Shown here one piece after another: positions 18,926-28,357 of a stretch of DNA of 64,000 nucleotides (positions within the stretch are counted from its first letter, which is position 1; each line of letters opens with the position of its first letter). The notes under the pieces were generated by a model, which made no database searches, was not told the origin of the DNA, and saw only the letters and a list, made by a program, of their open reading frames with translations. The DNA comes from Actinomycetota bacterium (lineage in GTDB: Bacteria > Actinomycetota > Actinomycetes > Actinomycetales > Microbacteriaceae), in NCBI GenBank assembly GCA_009698805.1, contig WLPL01000001.1:1-64000 (forward strand). Direction: 5' to 3'. The position numbers and the translations under genes were made by a program.

Positions 18926-19810
18926 GTGACCCAACCCGACTTCAGCGAGCTCGCCTCAAAGGCGTTAGTCGTCTCGTTACCCATGAAGGTTCGGTTTCGC
19001 GGACTGACCGAACGCGAGGCGCTGCTTTTCGAAGGCCCGAACGGTTGGGCCGAGTGGTCGCCTTTTGTCGAATACGAGGACGAAGAGGCGCGCATCTGGC
19101 TCGATGGATCGCTAGACCAGGCCTTTGGGCCCAAGCGCGAAGTCGGAACCGTAAACGTCAATGCGACGCTGCCGGCCGTGGCGCCCGAAGAGGTTGCCCA
19201 GATCCTGGCCGGTTTCAAGACATTCGACACCGTGAAGATCAAGGTGGCTGAACCGGGGCAAACCATAGCGGACGACCTGGCGAGAGTTTCGATGGTGCGA
19301 ACCCTTCGACCAGACGTAAAAATTCGAATCGACGCCAACGGCGGCTTTTCGGTTGAGCAAGCGCTTGAAGTGGCCGAGCGCGTTGGCACTCTCGACTATT
19401 TCGAGCAACCCTGCCGAACGATTGGCGAACTAGCCGAGCTGCGAGTCAAGCTTCGCGGGAGCGTTCGAGTGGCAGCCGACGAATCGGTTCGAAAGGTCGC
19501 CGACCCGATGGCAGTGGTTCACGCGGGCGCTGCCGACGTCTTAGTTTTGAAGGCCCAGCCGCTCGGTGGGGTCAGCAACGCGCTTCGAATAGCCAAGGAG
19601 TGCGGGCTTCCGGTCACGGTTTCTAGCGCGCTCGAAACCAGCGTTGGCATGCGAACGGGCTTTGCGCTGGCCACGGCTCTCGGCGGCAACACCGCACACG
19701 GCCTCGGCACCGAGAACTTTTTTGCCAACCCAGAGCCTTTCGGCCAGTTGGCGAGCACCGAACGCCGCAATTGGTGGCTGGAGCGCTTGGAGCGCGTCCT
19801 GTCTATTTGA
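18926..19810 (+). CDS. menC: o-succinylbenzoate synthase
   Basis: Enolase superfamily: VKIKVAEPGQ, RIDANGGFS, EQPCRT, AADES, VLKAQPLGGV; GTG start. Confidence 0.93.
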   Translation: MTQPDFSELASKALVVSLPMKVRFRGLTEREALLFEGPNGWAEWSPFVEYEDEEARIWLDGSLDQAFGPKREVGTVNVNATLPAVAPEEVAQILAGFKTFDTVKIKVAEPGQTIADDLARVSMVRTLRPDVKIRIDANGGFSVEQALEVAERVGTLDYFEQPCRTIGELAELRVKLRGSVRVAADESVRKVADPMAVVHAGAADVLVLKAQPLGGVSNALRIAKECGLPVTVSSALETSVGMRTGFALATALGGNTAHGLGTENFFANPEPFGQLASTERRNWWLERLERVLSI

Positions 19811-20717
19811 GCCCGGAGTAAACGTGAAGCCCCTTGAAGAAGAGGTTCACGATCGTGAAGTTGAAGAGGATCGCGGCAAAGCCGACCAGTGACAACCAGG
19901 CCGACCTTCTGCCAGACCAGCCGCGCGTCGCGTTGGCGTGCAGGTAGCCGGCAAAGATTGTCCAGATTATGAAGGTCCAAACCTCCTTGGTGTCCCAGCC
20001 CCAGTAGCGGTGCCATGCGCGCTCGGCCCAGATTGCGCCGGCGATCAGCGTGAATGACCAGAGGATGAAGCCGACGACGTTGAATCGGTAGCTGAGGCGC
20101 TCGAGCTTTGCCGAGTCGGGGAATGCCTTGAGCACGCGACGAATCAAAACCGCGATTGGGCTCTTGCTCGAAGTCACCCAAGGCCAGTCGCGCAGCAGGT
20201 AGGCAACAGCTAAGGCGGCGGCGATGTTGAAGAACGCGGTGGCCAAAACTGCCACAGTGACGTGGATCACCAGCCAGTAGCTTTGCAGCGCGGGCATCAG
20301 GGTCTTGATCTGCACGTAGAAAGTCGTTGTTGCGGTACCCAGAACCAGCAGGGCAAAACCGTTGACAAAGGCCGCGATTACTCGAATCTCTTTCACCGCG
20401 AGTGCAGTCAAGAAGATCAGGACGATCAGGAACGAACCCGAAATCGAAAACTCGTACATGTTGGCCCAGGGCACTCGGTGAGCCGAGATGCCGCGCAAAG
20501 TCACGCCTGTGCCGTGAAGAAGTGCGCCAAAGCCTAGGACGAAGAACGAGGCGCGTTGCAATCGGCTAGACGAATCGCGCACGCTCTTTTTGTCGCTGGT
20601 GGCTTGAGCAATGTGAAAAACGAACATCAAAAACGAGATCGTGTAGATCGCCATGGCTGCGTAAACAAAGATCAACGAGACCGATGCCAGGTTCACATCA
20701 AGTAGTACTGGTTTCAT
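19803..20717 (-). CDS. ccsB: Cytochrome c biogenesis protein CcsB/ResC
   Basis: Heme-handling WWD-type motif WGWDTKEVWTFIIWTIFAGYLHANATRGW; multi-TM. Confidence 0.93.
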   Translation of the reverse strand: MKPVLLDVNLASVSLIFVYAAMAIYTISFLMFVFHIAQATSDKKSVRDSSSRLQRASFFVLGFGALLHGTGVTLRGISAHRVPWANMYEFSISGSFLIVLIFLTALAVKEIRVIAAFVNGFALLVLGTATTTFYVQIKTLMPALQSYWLVIHVTVAVLATAFFNIAAALAVAYLLRDWPWVTSSKSPIAVLIRRVLKAFPDSAKLERLSYRFNVVGFILWSFTLIAGAIWAERAWHRYWGWDTKEVWTFIIWTIFAGYLHANATRGWSGRRSAWLSLVGFAAILFNFTIVNLFFKGLHVYSGLK

Positions 20718-22282
20718 TTCTGCACCTTCTTCGAGACCTTGGTCGCAAGTTTTGCCTTCAGGTCGATTACTGTCTGTTCGAGCCTCGCGTCGTCACCCTT
20801 CGCGAGAGCACCAACCTCGAAACCGCCCGAAATCTTCCTTACCCACACGCGCCTTCTTGGCACCAGAAGCGAGACGATCAGGCCGGCGAGCGCGAGCATC
20901 GCGAATAGGAAGATCCAGAGCTGAGCCGGGTTGTAGTCGATATCTAACGAAGCGTAGCGTTTGGTCGAATCCCAGGTCACGGTTCCAAGGTTCTCTGGCA
21001 GCTCGACAGTTTGACCCTCTTTGGTCAACTCGACCTTCGGGTGCTTCTTACCTCCGGCAACCTGCTTGAGGCCGTGCACCTGGAGCGAGAACACGTTGGT
21101 CGGCATTCCGTTGTCGAGCCCGAGGTTGCCGACGTAAACGCTCATGGTGATCGCGGGGTTCACGTTGCCGGGGAACGCCGAGGTCAGGGCTCCGCTTTTG
21201 AGCTTTGCGACTGTTGGGTAGTAGAACGAGAGCACGCCAAATTGCTTAGGGCTGGCGTCTGGGACCTTGATGACACCGAGCGAGGTGTAGTTGGCGTCCT
21301 GCGGCAGATAGATCACGGGGCCACTGAACGAAACATCGCCGTTGGCGTCTCTAAAGGTGAGGACTGGAGCGTAGCCGTTGCCTGTCAGGTAGACGTTTGC
21401 GCCCGGCAGTTCAAGCGGCTCGTTGACCCGAATCACCGAGGTCTTTGGCTTGCCGTTCACGCCCACACGAGAAACCACGCTCGCCCTAAAGTCTGTCGGC
21501 GTGCCAACGTTGACCGCCTGCAGATCGAAGACCGCCTCAAACTTTTTGAGCTTCAACGTGAACGGGGTCAGGGAGTCTTTGGTGAAGAAGGTGCCCGGCG
21601 CGAAGGAGTCGTAGCTGCCAAGGTTGTTGACCAGGGTTTCGCCCTCAATTAGTACTCGCTGGCCGCTGTAGGACAAACCGCCACCGACAGCGACGGCGAC
21701 AAGCAGTCCGATGAGTGAGATGTGAAACACCAGGTTGCCGGTTTCGCGCAGGTAGCCACGCTCGGCCGAAACGGTCTTGCCATCGCGCACCACGCGGTAA
21801 CGTCGGGCCTTGAGCTCGGCGAAAGCTTCGTCGAGTGTGGTCGTTGAACCCTCGAAGCTTGCCTTGGCTTTTAGTCGCGTGAAGGTCTTTGGTGGGTCCG
21901 GTGGAGCTGCGACCATCGCTCTGGCGTGCACGAGCGATCGCGGCAGCACGCAGCCGATCAGTGAGACGAAAAGCAGGATGTAGATTGCCGAGAACCAAGC
22001 GGAGGAATAGACGTCGAAGAATTGGAAACGGTCGAGCCATGGGGCAAGGTCGGGCTGGTTGCTGAAGTACAGGGTGACGCCGTTAGGGTCGGCCGAACGC
22101 TGAGGATAGATCGAACCGGGCACGGCAGCCGTGGCAAGAAGCAACAGCAAGAACAGGGCTGTACGCATCGAGGTGAGCTGCCGCCAGAACCAGCGCAGCC
22201 AACCCCTAAACCCGATGTCGGGTGAGGTTATTTCTTCTGAATCAACGTGATCAGAAGGTCGGTGTGAACTGGAACCACTCAT
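20714..22282 (-). CDS. resB: Cytochrome c biogenesis protein ResB
   Basis: LTSMRTALFLLLLLATAAVPGSIYPQ, ISLIGLLVAVAVGG..YSGQ; next to ccsB. Confidence 0.93.
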   Translation of the reverse strand: MSGSSSHRPSDHVDSEEITSPDIGFRGWLRWFWRQLTSMRTALFLLLLLATAAVPGSIYPQRSADPNGVTLYFSNQPDLAPWLDRFQFFDVYSSAWFSAIYILLFVSLIGCVLPRSLVHARAMVAAPPDPPKTFTRLKAKASFEGSTTTLDEAFAELKARRYRVVRDGKTVSAERGYLRETGNLVFHISLIGLLVAVAVGGGLSYSGQRVLIEGETLVNNLGSYDSFAPGTFFTKDSLTPFTLKLKKFEAVFDLQAVNVGTPTDFRASVVSRVGVNGKPKTSVIRVNEPLELPGANVYLTGNGYAPVLTFRDANGDVSFSGPVIYLPQDANYTSLGVIKVPDASPKQFGVLSFYYPTVAKLKSGALTSAFPGNVNPAITMSVYVGNLGLDNGMPTNVFSLQVHGLKQVAGGKKHPKVELTKEGQTVELPENLGTVTWDSTKRYASLDIDYNPAQLWIFLFAMLALAGLIVSLLVPRRRVWVRKISGGFEVGALAKGDDARLEQTVIDLKAKLATKVSKKVQK

Positions 22283-22973
22283 TGACCACCTCTAGCCCCT
22301 TCGCGATAATCCAATCCCAGTTGCCAGTGACCATCAGAAGACCGACACCGATCAAAAGCACGCCACCTGCGACGTTGAAAGCGCGAATGTGACGCTTCAC
22401 AAAGCCAACCGAACGGGTCATCCAGCCGAATCCGGCAGCCACCAACATGAACGGGACGCCCAGACCGAGCGAGAAACAAATACCCAGGATGATCGCGTTG
22501 AGTGCCGAACCCTGCTGGGTCGAAAGCAACATGACGGTGCCGAGCGCCGGCCCGATGCAAGGAGTCCAACCGAAGGCAAAAGCGATGCCGAGAACCGGTG
22601 CGCCGGCCACGCCAACCTTTGGTCGCCAGCTCGGCTTGATGGTGTTCTGCAAGAAGTTGGTCATGCCCATCATCACAAAACCTAGAACAATCACCACGGC
22701 ACCGAACACGCGGTTGAGCACATCGCGATAGGCCATGATCGAACCTGCGAAACCAGAAACCAGGGTGAGCGAGACAAACACTGCGGTAAAACCGAGAACG
22801 AACAAGAACGCTCCGAGGAGCATCTTCGCCCTCGGAGCCGCAGAACCCGAAACATAACCCAGATAACCGGGGACGATTGGCAAAATGCATGGCGAGAAGA
22901 ATGTCACCAAACCGGCAAACAGCGCGACCGGCATCGCGGCAAAAAGCGAGCCACTGAGGATTATTTCGTTCAT
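22251..22973 (-). CDS. ccdA: Cytochrome c biogenesis protein CcdA (DsbD-like)
   Basis: FFSPCILPIVPGYLGYVSG, FGWTPCIGPALGTVMLLS. Confidence 0.95.
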   Translation of the reverse strand: MNEIILSGSLFAAMPVALFAGLVTFFSPCILPIVPGYLGYVSGSAAPRAKMLLGAFLFVLGFTAVFVSLTLVSGFAGSIMAYRDVLNRVFGAVVIVLGFVMMGMTNFLQNTIKPSWRPKVGVAGAPVLGIAFAFGWTPCIGPALGTVMLLSTQQGSALNAIILGICFSLGLGVPFMLVAAGFGWMTRSVGFVKRHIRAFNVAGGVLLIGVGLLMVTGNWDWIIAKGLEVVNEWFQFTPTF

Positions 22974-23563
22974 TATTGTCTCGCTATCTCGGTTTTTAGT
23001 ATCGCTTCAAGGATGTCGGGCTCTACGCGTCCGATGATTCTTGCGGCTACTCGGCCCTGGCGGTCGAGCACGATCGTGGTTGGCACTGCGTCTGGGGTGA
23101 CGATTCCGGTGTATGCGAACACAACGCTTCCGCTTTCGGCATCCATGACGCTCGGGTAACCAATCTTGTGAGTGCGCCCAAAGGCAAGTGCAGTTTCTGC
23201 GCTGTCACGCACGTCAACGCCAAGCACTAGCAAACCCTTGCTGGCGTACTTGTTCGCAAGCTTGTCTAGGTCTGGCGTTTCGGCCCGGCAGGGAGCGCAA
23301 CCGGCATACCAAAAGTTGAGCACAGCGATCTTGCCGAGTAGGTCGGAGCTTCGAATGGTTGCGCCATCAGCGGTTTTCGAAACCCAGGCAGCGCCGGTTT
23401 TTCGTGACGCAAGGTCGCGGAACTCGCTCACGGTTCCGTCGCCGGCGATGTAATTTTTGTTGTCGCCAGACTTGAACTGGTTGGCGAGTGGATCGTTAGC
23501 CCCGCAGGCGCTCAGCGTGAGCGCGAGGGTGGCTGCCAGTGCCAAGCCGATCACTCGCTTCAT
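22973..23563 (-). CDS. TlpA/ResA-like thiol-disulfide oxidoreductase lipoprotein
   Basis: Lipobox LTLSACG; AVLNFWYAGCAPCRAETPDL active site. Confidence 0.93.
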   Translation of the reverse strand: MKRVIGLALAATLALTLSACGANDPLANQFKSGDNKNYIAGDGTVSEFRDLASRKTGAAWVSKTADGATIRSSDLLGKIAVLNFWYAGCAPCRAETPDLDKLANKYASKGLLVLGVDVRDSAETALAFGRTHKIGYPSVMDAESGSVVFAYTGIVTPDAVPTTIVLDRQGRVAARIIGRVEPDILEAILKTEIARQ

Positions 23564-24195
23564 GCCGCTCCCTTGTCGCTCCGGGTGAGTTCGGCGGCGG
23601 GGTCGAGATACCCGACCTCGACGAGTCCGTCATCGGTAATTTCAAAGGTGGTGATGCTAGAAAGACCGCAGCGCCGCTTGGACGGGTTATGGGCAAGCTT
23701 TAGTCCGGCCGTGTGGCGGTGAGTAATCCAGATCGGCAGTTGGTGAGTCATCAGCACCAGGTCACCGCCCTCGGTCTTTTCGGCTAGCTCGGTCATGGCT
23801 TCAACGATTCGAGACACCACGGCGACGTATGGTTCACCCCAGCTCGGGCTGTATGGGTTGCGCAGGTGATAAGCGAGCTGCGGGTGCCTCGCGATGGTGC
23901 GAGCCGAAAGTTTGCGACCCTCGAAGATGTTGTGTGGCTCGATCAAGCGCTCGTCGGTCTTAGCGTCGATGCCAAACAGGGTTTCGATGTGCGCGGCCGA
24001 CTCCTGAGTTCTAAGTAGCGGTGAGGTGTAGATCGCACCGATCTTGACGCCGGAATCCTTGAGGGCTTTGGCTGCCAACTCGGCCATTTCGTGCCCGCGT
24101 TCGCTCAAACGGAAGTGCGGCAGGCGACCATATAGGACTCCGCCGGGGTTATGAACCTCTCCGTGACGGACGAGATGAATGCGAGCGGCAGGCAT
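23560..24195 (-). CDS. Histidine phosphatase family protein
   Basis: IHLVRHGEVHNP phosphoglycerate mutase-like signature; MTHQLPIWI. Confidence 0.92.
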   Translation of the reverse strand: MPAARIHLVRHGEVHNPGGVLYGRLPHFRLSERGHEMAELAAKALKDSGVKIGAIYTSPLLRTQESAAHIETLFGIDAKTDERLIEPHNIFEGRKLSARTIARHPQLAYHLRNPYSPSWGEPYVAVVSRIVEAMTELAEKTEGGDLVLMTHQLPIWITHRHTAGLKLAHNPSKRRCGLSSITTFEITDDGLVEVGYLDPAAELTRSDKGAA

Positions 24196-24262
24196 AAAGC
24201 CATTCTACCTCCCGCTAAACTTGACCCGAAGGGCGTTTTTAGCCCACGAAAGCAAGGAACTC

Positions 24263-25588
24263 ATGCGCGAACGCACACTCGTCAAAGACCTCGCCGCGAA
24301 GGCGGACGGCCCTGTTCTTCTGGGCGGTTGGGTCGAAAAGCTGCGCGATCAGAAGCGGATCCAGTTCATCATTCTTCGCGACGAATCTGGCGACGTCCAG
24401 GTCACCTACCCTCGCCCGGTAATCGGCGAAGAGCCTGACGAAAACGACGCCCTCGCCGCCAAGGTTTCGACTCTCACCAGCGGTTCGTTCGTTTGGGTCA
24501 CCGGACGCCTAATCCACGACGAGCGCGTTAAGCTTGGTGGCCTCGAGGTGCAACTTGACGACCTAGAAATCATCACTCTTGCCGACCCAATCAGCCCGAT
24601 CGCAGAAGACACCTCGATCGACAAGCGCCTCGACTGGCGCTTCTTGGATCTCCGACGCACCGAGATGAACCTGGTCTTCCAGATTCAGACCACAATCGAG
24701 CACGCCTGGCGCGAATACTGGGTCGAGAACAACTTCCGCGAAATCCACTCACCGAAACTGATGGCATCACCCTCGGAGTCAAACGCCGAGCTGTTCAAGC
24801 TCGAATATTTCGATGGTCACGCCTACCTGGCCCAGAGCCCCCAGTTCTACAAGCAGATGGCGATGATGGCCGGCTTCGGCAGCATCTTCGAAATCGGTCC
24901 GGTGTTTAGAGCCGACCCATCGTTCACCTCGCGTCACGCCACCGAGTTCGTCTCGGTCGACATCGAGGTTTCTTGGATCGACAGCCACGAAGACATCATG
25001 GCGATTCAGGAGCAGCTACTCGTTCGCGCGCTAAGCGCTGTCAAAGCGAAGCACGGCGACGACATCAAGCGCCTGTTCGACCTTGACGTGGTCGTGCCAA
25101 CCGTTCCGTTCCCGCGCATTCCGCTTGCCGAGGCGGTCGAGATCGTTGCCGCCCGCGGCCACGAGGTTGCTCGCGGAGGCGACATGGACCCTGAGGGTGA
25201 GCGCCAGATTGCGGCGCACGTCTTCGAAAAGTTTGGTCACGAGTTCGTCTTCTTGACCGACTACCCGTCAACCGTGCGTCCGTTTTATCACATGCGTCAC
25301 GCCGACAACGATGCGCTTACCAACTCTTACGACCTGATCTGGCGCGGCACCGAGATCACCACCGGCGCTCAGCGTGAACACCGCGTCGACGTTTTGATCG
25401 AGCAGATCAAGTCAAAGGGTCTAGAGCCAGAGGGCTTACAGACCTACGTGGACTTCTTCCGTTACGGAGCCCCAACCCACGGCGGTTTCGGCATGGGCTT
25501 GCTGCGCGTTCTGATGCTGCTTTTGCATCAGCCAAACATTCGCGAGGTCGGTTACTTGTTCCGCGGACCTAACCGTCTAGAACCTTAA
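24263..25588 (+). CDS. aspS: Aspartyl-tRNA synthetase, short type without GAD domain
   Basis: Class II aaRS motifs; FRADPSFTSRHATEFVSVDIE, LAQSPQFYKQMAM, GFGMGLLRVLML; about 441 aa; start at 24263 preferred. Confidence 0.93.
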   Translation: MRERTLVKDLAAKADGPVLLGGWVEKLRDQKRIQFIILRDESGDVQVTYPRPVIGEEPDENDALAAKVSTLTSGSFVWVTGRLIHDERVKLGGLEVQLDDLEIITLADPISPIAEDTSIDKRLDWRFLDLRRTEMNLVFQIQTTIEHAWREYWVENNFREIHSPKLMASPSESNAELFKLEYFDGHAYLAQSPQFYKQMAMMAGFGSIFEIGPVFRADPSFTSRHATEFVSVDIEVSWIDSHEDIMAIQEQLLVRALSAVKAKHGDDIKRLFDLDVVVPTVPFPRIPLAEAVEIVAARGHEVARGGDMDPEGERQIAAHVFEKFGHEFVFLTDYPSTVRPFYHMRHADNDALTNSYDLIWRGTEITTGAQREHRVDVLIEQIKSKGLEPEGLQTYVDFFRYGAPTHGGFGMGLLRVLMLLLHQPNIREVGYLFRGPNRLEP

Positions 25589-25590
25589 AG

Positions 25591-25974
25591 CTATTCGGCC
25601 CAGTTGTCGAGCTTCAGGCCCGGGATGTTTTCGAAGTCCTTGGTGTTGTTTGTAACCAAGACTCTCCCCATGGCTATCGCATGCGCGGCTATTAGTGTGT
25701 CCATCTTGTTCGAGTTTTTGCTCAACAATTTGAGGCGCGCGCCCGAGGTGGCAGCAGAGCTATCAAATGGGTAAACGCGCACGGAGTCGAGGATGGCATG
25801 GCCGATTTGGTAACTACGGCTGTCCGCTGTTTCTCTTATCAAGCCGGCTCGGAACTCGAGTTCAACGATTGACGAAATCCCAACCGATTCCTGGTTCAGT
25901 GTGCTGAGTTTCCGAGCAACTTCTTGATCCCCTTTCTGTAGGGCAATCAAAACGTTTGTGTCAAGCATGAACAC
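25591..25974 (-). CDS. vapC: PIN-domain toxin (VapC family)
   Basis: MFMLDTNVLIAL, acidic residues and KMDTLIAAHAIAMGRVLVTNNTKDFENIPGL. Confidence 0.93.
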   Translation of the reverse strand: MFMLDTNVLIALQKGDQEVARKLSTLNQESVGISSIVELEFRAGLIRETADSRSYQIGHAILDSVRVYPFDSSAATSGARLKLLSKNSNKMDTLIAAHAIAMGRVLVTNNTKDFENIPGLKLDNWAE

Positions 25975-25976
25975 GA

Positions 25977-26267
25977 TTAAGCCTCAGCCCAAGGATCTCG
26001 CCATTCAAAAGCATCTCGATCGGCGCGAATCTGGGCCATCCACTCCTTCGCCTGCTCGTTGGTGAGCCCACCTTGAATCTCGCCCGAGAGTATTTTGCTT
26101 GCGAGCTCCGCTAGCGAACCTTTGGCTGGCAATTGCTTGATGCAAACCTCGCCATTTTCGCCTCGATAAATCTCGATCTCAGCGCCTTCATCAAAACGGA
26201 ATTCGGCAGGGATACGAACAGCCTGGCTGCCGCCATTTTGGAACACTTTTGTCATGTACACCTTCAT
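25977..26267 (-). CDS. vapB: AbrB/VapB-type antitoxin
   Basis: MTKVFQNGGSQAVRIPAEFRF...EIEIYRGENGEV; immediately upstream of the PIN toxin; start may be 26255. Confidence 0.92.
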   Translation of the reverse strand: MKVYMTKVFQNGGSQAVRIPAEFRFDEGAEIEIYRGENGEVCIKQLPAKGSLAELASKILSGEIQGGLTNEQAKEWMAQIRADRDAFEWRDPWAEA

Positions 26268-26290
26268 CGAAAACCCCTCTCACGCAAAAG

Positions 26291-26308
26291 TCTATACATT
26301 TGTATAGA
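26291..26308. promoter_or_regulatory. Putative VapB operator
   Basis: Perfect inverted repeat TCTATACA-TT-TGTATAGA just upstream of vapB. Confidence 0.75.
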
Positions 26309-26323
26309 CATTGCAAGAAGTTT

Positions 26324-26620
26324 TTACGACTCGTGTTGGGCTAGGTCGTCCAAGGCCCCGCGCAAGCGGTCTGGATCGATTCGCCAGTAGTTGTGCACCT
26401 TGCCGTTAATTAGTAGCACCGGGATTTCTTCTGAATACTTTGCGGCCAATTCTTCGTCTACCAAAATGTCGTGTTCGGTGTACTGAATAGCGATGTGGCG
26501 CGCCACTCCGCGGTGAATCGACTGAAACTCGCCGAGCACAGCATTGACTACCATGCGAGCTTCATCGCAGAGGTGGCAGCCCGCCTTACCGACGAGGTCG
26601 ATCTGGATAGTGTTCAGCAC
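26324..26620 (-). CDS. Glutaredoxin family protein (DUF836-like)
   Basis: VGKAGCHLCDEARMVV with CxxC; IPVLLINGKV. Confidence 0.88.
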   Translation of the reverse strand: MLNTIQIDLVGKAGCHLCDEARMVVNAVLGEFQSIHRGVARHIAIQYTEHDILVDEELAAKYSEEIPVLLINGKVHNYWRIDPDRLRGALDDLAQHES

Positions 26621-26654
26621 CCAATCATCCTAGGCCGACCTCTAAACTTGTTCA

Positions 26655-27371
26655 GTGCCCACCCCAAAGAAACCAGAGAAGAAGAGCGCCGCGTTCTTCG
26701 ACCTCGACAACACGCTAGTGCGTGGTTCGACGACGTTTCTGTTTGGCAAAGAGGCAGTGAAACTCAACTTCTTCTCGCGCAAGGAATTTTGGCGCTTCGG
26801 GGCCCAGCAGCTGCGCTTCATCTGGCGCGGTGAATCGGCCAAGATGCTCAAGCACATCGAAGACCGCGCGATGTCTTTAGCCGCCGGCCAAAATGCGGCA
26901 GAACTTGAGAAGCTAATCGAGATCGTCTGGACTCAGCACATCTCAAAACGTCTCTGGCCCGAAACCGTTCGAATCGCGCAAGAACACGTTGCCGCCGGTC
27001 GCGAGGTTTGGATCGTCACGGCCAGCCCTTTTCAGATGGGTGAGTTCATCGCAGACAAGCTGGGTCTCACCGGCGCTTTGGGAACCGTCCTAGAAATCGT
27101 GGATGGAAAACTAACCGGCGAATTTATCGGCAGGCCACTTCACGGAAAACGCAAAGCCAAGGCGGTTCGCCACCTGGCCGAAGAGCGTGGAATCAGCCTG
27201 CGAAAGTCCTACGCATACAGTGACTCGCACAACGACTTACACATGCTTACTCGGGTGGGTCACCCAGTCGCGGTGAACCCCGACAAGGTTTTGAAAAAGT
27301 ATGCCAAGGCCGCCGGCTGGAAAATTTTTGACTTCAAGAAACGCGAACTAAAGCTCCACTGGGGCAAATAA
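26655..27371 (+). CDS. HAD-IB family phosphatase (SerB-like)
   Basis: AFFDLDNTLVRGST, WIVTASPFQM, YAYSDSHNDLHML. Confidence 0.92.
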   Translation: MPTPKKPEKKSAAFFDLDNTLVRGSTTFLFGKEAVKLNFFSRKEFWRFGAQQLRFIWRGESAKMLKHIEDRAMSLAAGQNAAELEKLIEIVWTQHISKRLWPETVRIAQEHVAAGREVWIVTASPFQMGEFIADKLGLTGALGTVLEIVDGKLTGEFIGRPLHGKRKAKAVRHLAEERGISLRKSYAYSDSHNDLHMLTRVGHPVAVNPDKVLKKYAKAAGWKIFDFKKRELKLHWGK

Positions 27372-27378
27372 CAAGAAA

Positions 27379-27408
27379 CCCGCCAACATTTTGCTGGCGG
27401 GATTTTTG
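27379..27408. terminator. Bidirectional terminator between HAD phosphatase and bS22 genes
   Basis: cccgcca...tggcggg stem followed by atttttg. Confidence 0.75.
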
Positions 27409-27421
27409 TTTAAGTAGCGAA

Positions 27422-27520
27422 CTACTTCTTATTGCGACGCTGATGGCGAGTCTTACGAAGCAACTTGCGGTGCTTCTTCTTAGACATACGCTTGCGGCGC
27501 TTCTTAATTACTGAACCCAC
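27422..27520 (-). CDS. Small ribosomal protein bS22 (AURKAIP1/COX24 domain, 32 aa)
   Basis: GTG start: MGSVIKKRRKRMSKKKHRKLLRKTRHQRRNKK; the ORF-track version (27661) is over-extended upstream. Confidence 0.92.
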   Translation of the reverse strand: MGSVIKKRRKRMSKKKHRKLLRKTRHQRRNKK

Positions 27521-27676
27521 AAAAACCTCACATCGGTTGAAAGCTCTGTGCCGAGCACAAATACTCGCCCAGTCTAGCCGAGTTTTGCCACTCGAGCATC
27601 CCCAGAATCCGCAAGGCTTCGCAATACACTCAACCCGAGCCGGTTTTTGATCGGTAACCAAACGAAAGGCACAAAA

Positions 27677-28357
27677 GTGAATCTTCCACCGCTAGTCAGA
27701 AAGATGCTGGCTGAGTTTGTCGGCGTCACCATTTTCCTCACCGCAATCATCTCTGCCGGGGCAACCTTTGGCACACCAGAAGACGGAAACCTATTTCACG
27801 CCGCTTCATTGGCAATCACGCTCGGTCTGATGGTTCTGCTCGTTGGCGGCGTAAGCGGCGGACACCTGAACCCAGCCGTCTCGCTGTACTTCTTCTCGCG
27901 CAAAGAGATGACAGCCGTTGAGTTCATCGGCTACGTTGCGGCACAGTTGCTCGGCGCCACGGCCGGCGTATCGCTCGGCGAGTACCTACACGGCTTCAAC
28001 ATCGCTGGTTTCACGAACCCGACCAGCACCCTGCCGGCAGGCCCAGCCTTTGTTGGCGAAGTCGTTGCCACCGCGGGTCTTGTGCTCCTGATCGTCACCC
28101 TGATCCAGAACAAGCAGACCCACCTGATTCCGTTCGGCCTGATGTTATGGGTCTTCGCGGCCTTCAACTTCACGCCAACCGGAGCGCAGGCAAACCCTGC
28201 GGTCACCTTCGGCCTAATGGTCGATGGCAAGCTCTCGGTAAGCGCTGGAGCCCAGCTGATCCTTGCCGAAATCGTCGGCCTGCTGGTCGGTGTTGTCTTG
28301 AGCATGCTGCTCACCTCGGCAACCGCCAAGAAAAAGGCAGCGGCCAAGAAGAAGTAA
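27677..28357 (+). CDS. MIP/aquaporin family protein
   Basis: Two NPA motifs (GGHLNPAVS, QANPAVT), six TM; GTG start at 27677 preferred. Confidence 0.92.
   Translation: MNLPPLVRKMLAEFVGVTIFLTAIISAGATFGTPEDGNLFHAASLAITLGLMVLLVGGVSGGHLNPAVSLYFFSRKEMTAVEFIGYVAAQLLGATAGVSLGEYLHGFNIAGFTNPTSTLPAGPAFVGEVVATAGLVLLIVTLIQNKQTHLIPFGLMLWVFAAFNFTPTGAQANPAVTFGLMVDGKLSVSAGAQLILAEIVGLLVGVVLSMLLTSATAKKKAAAKKK

Noticed and set aside
27422-27661. 79-aa version of the bS22 ORF
   Set aside because: Homology covers only the last 32 residues from the internal GTG; the upstream translation is non-homologous
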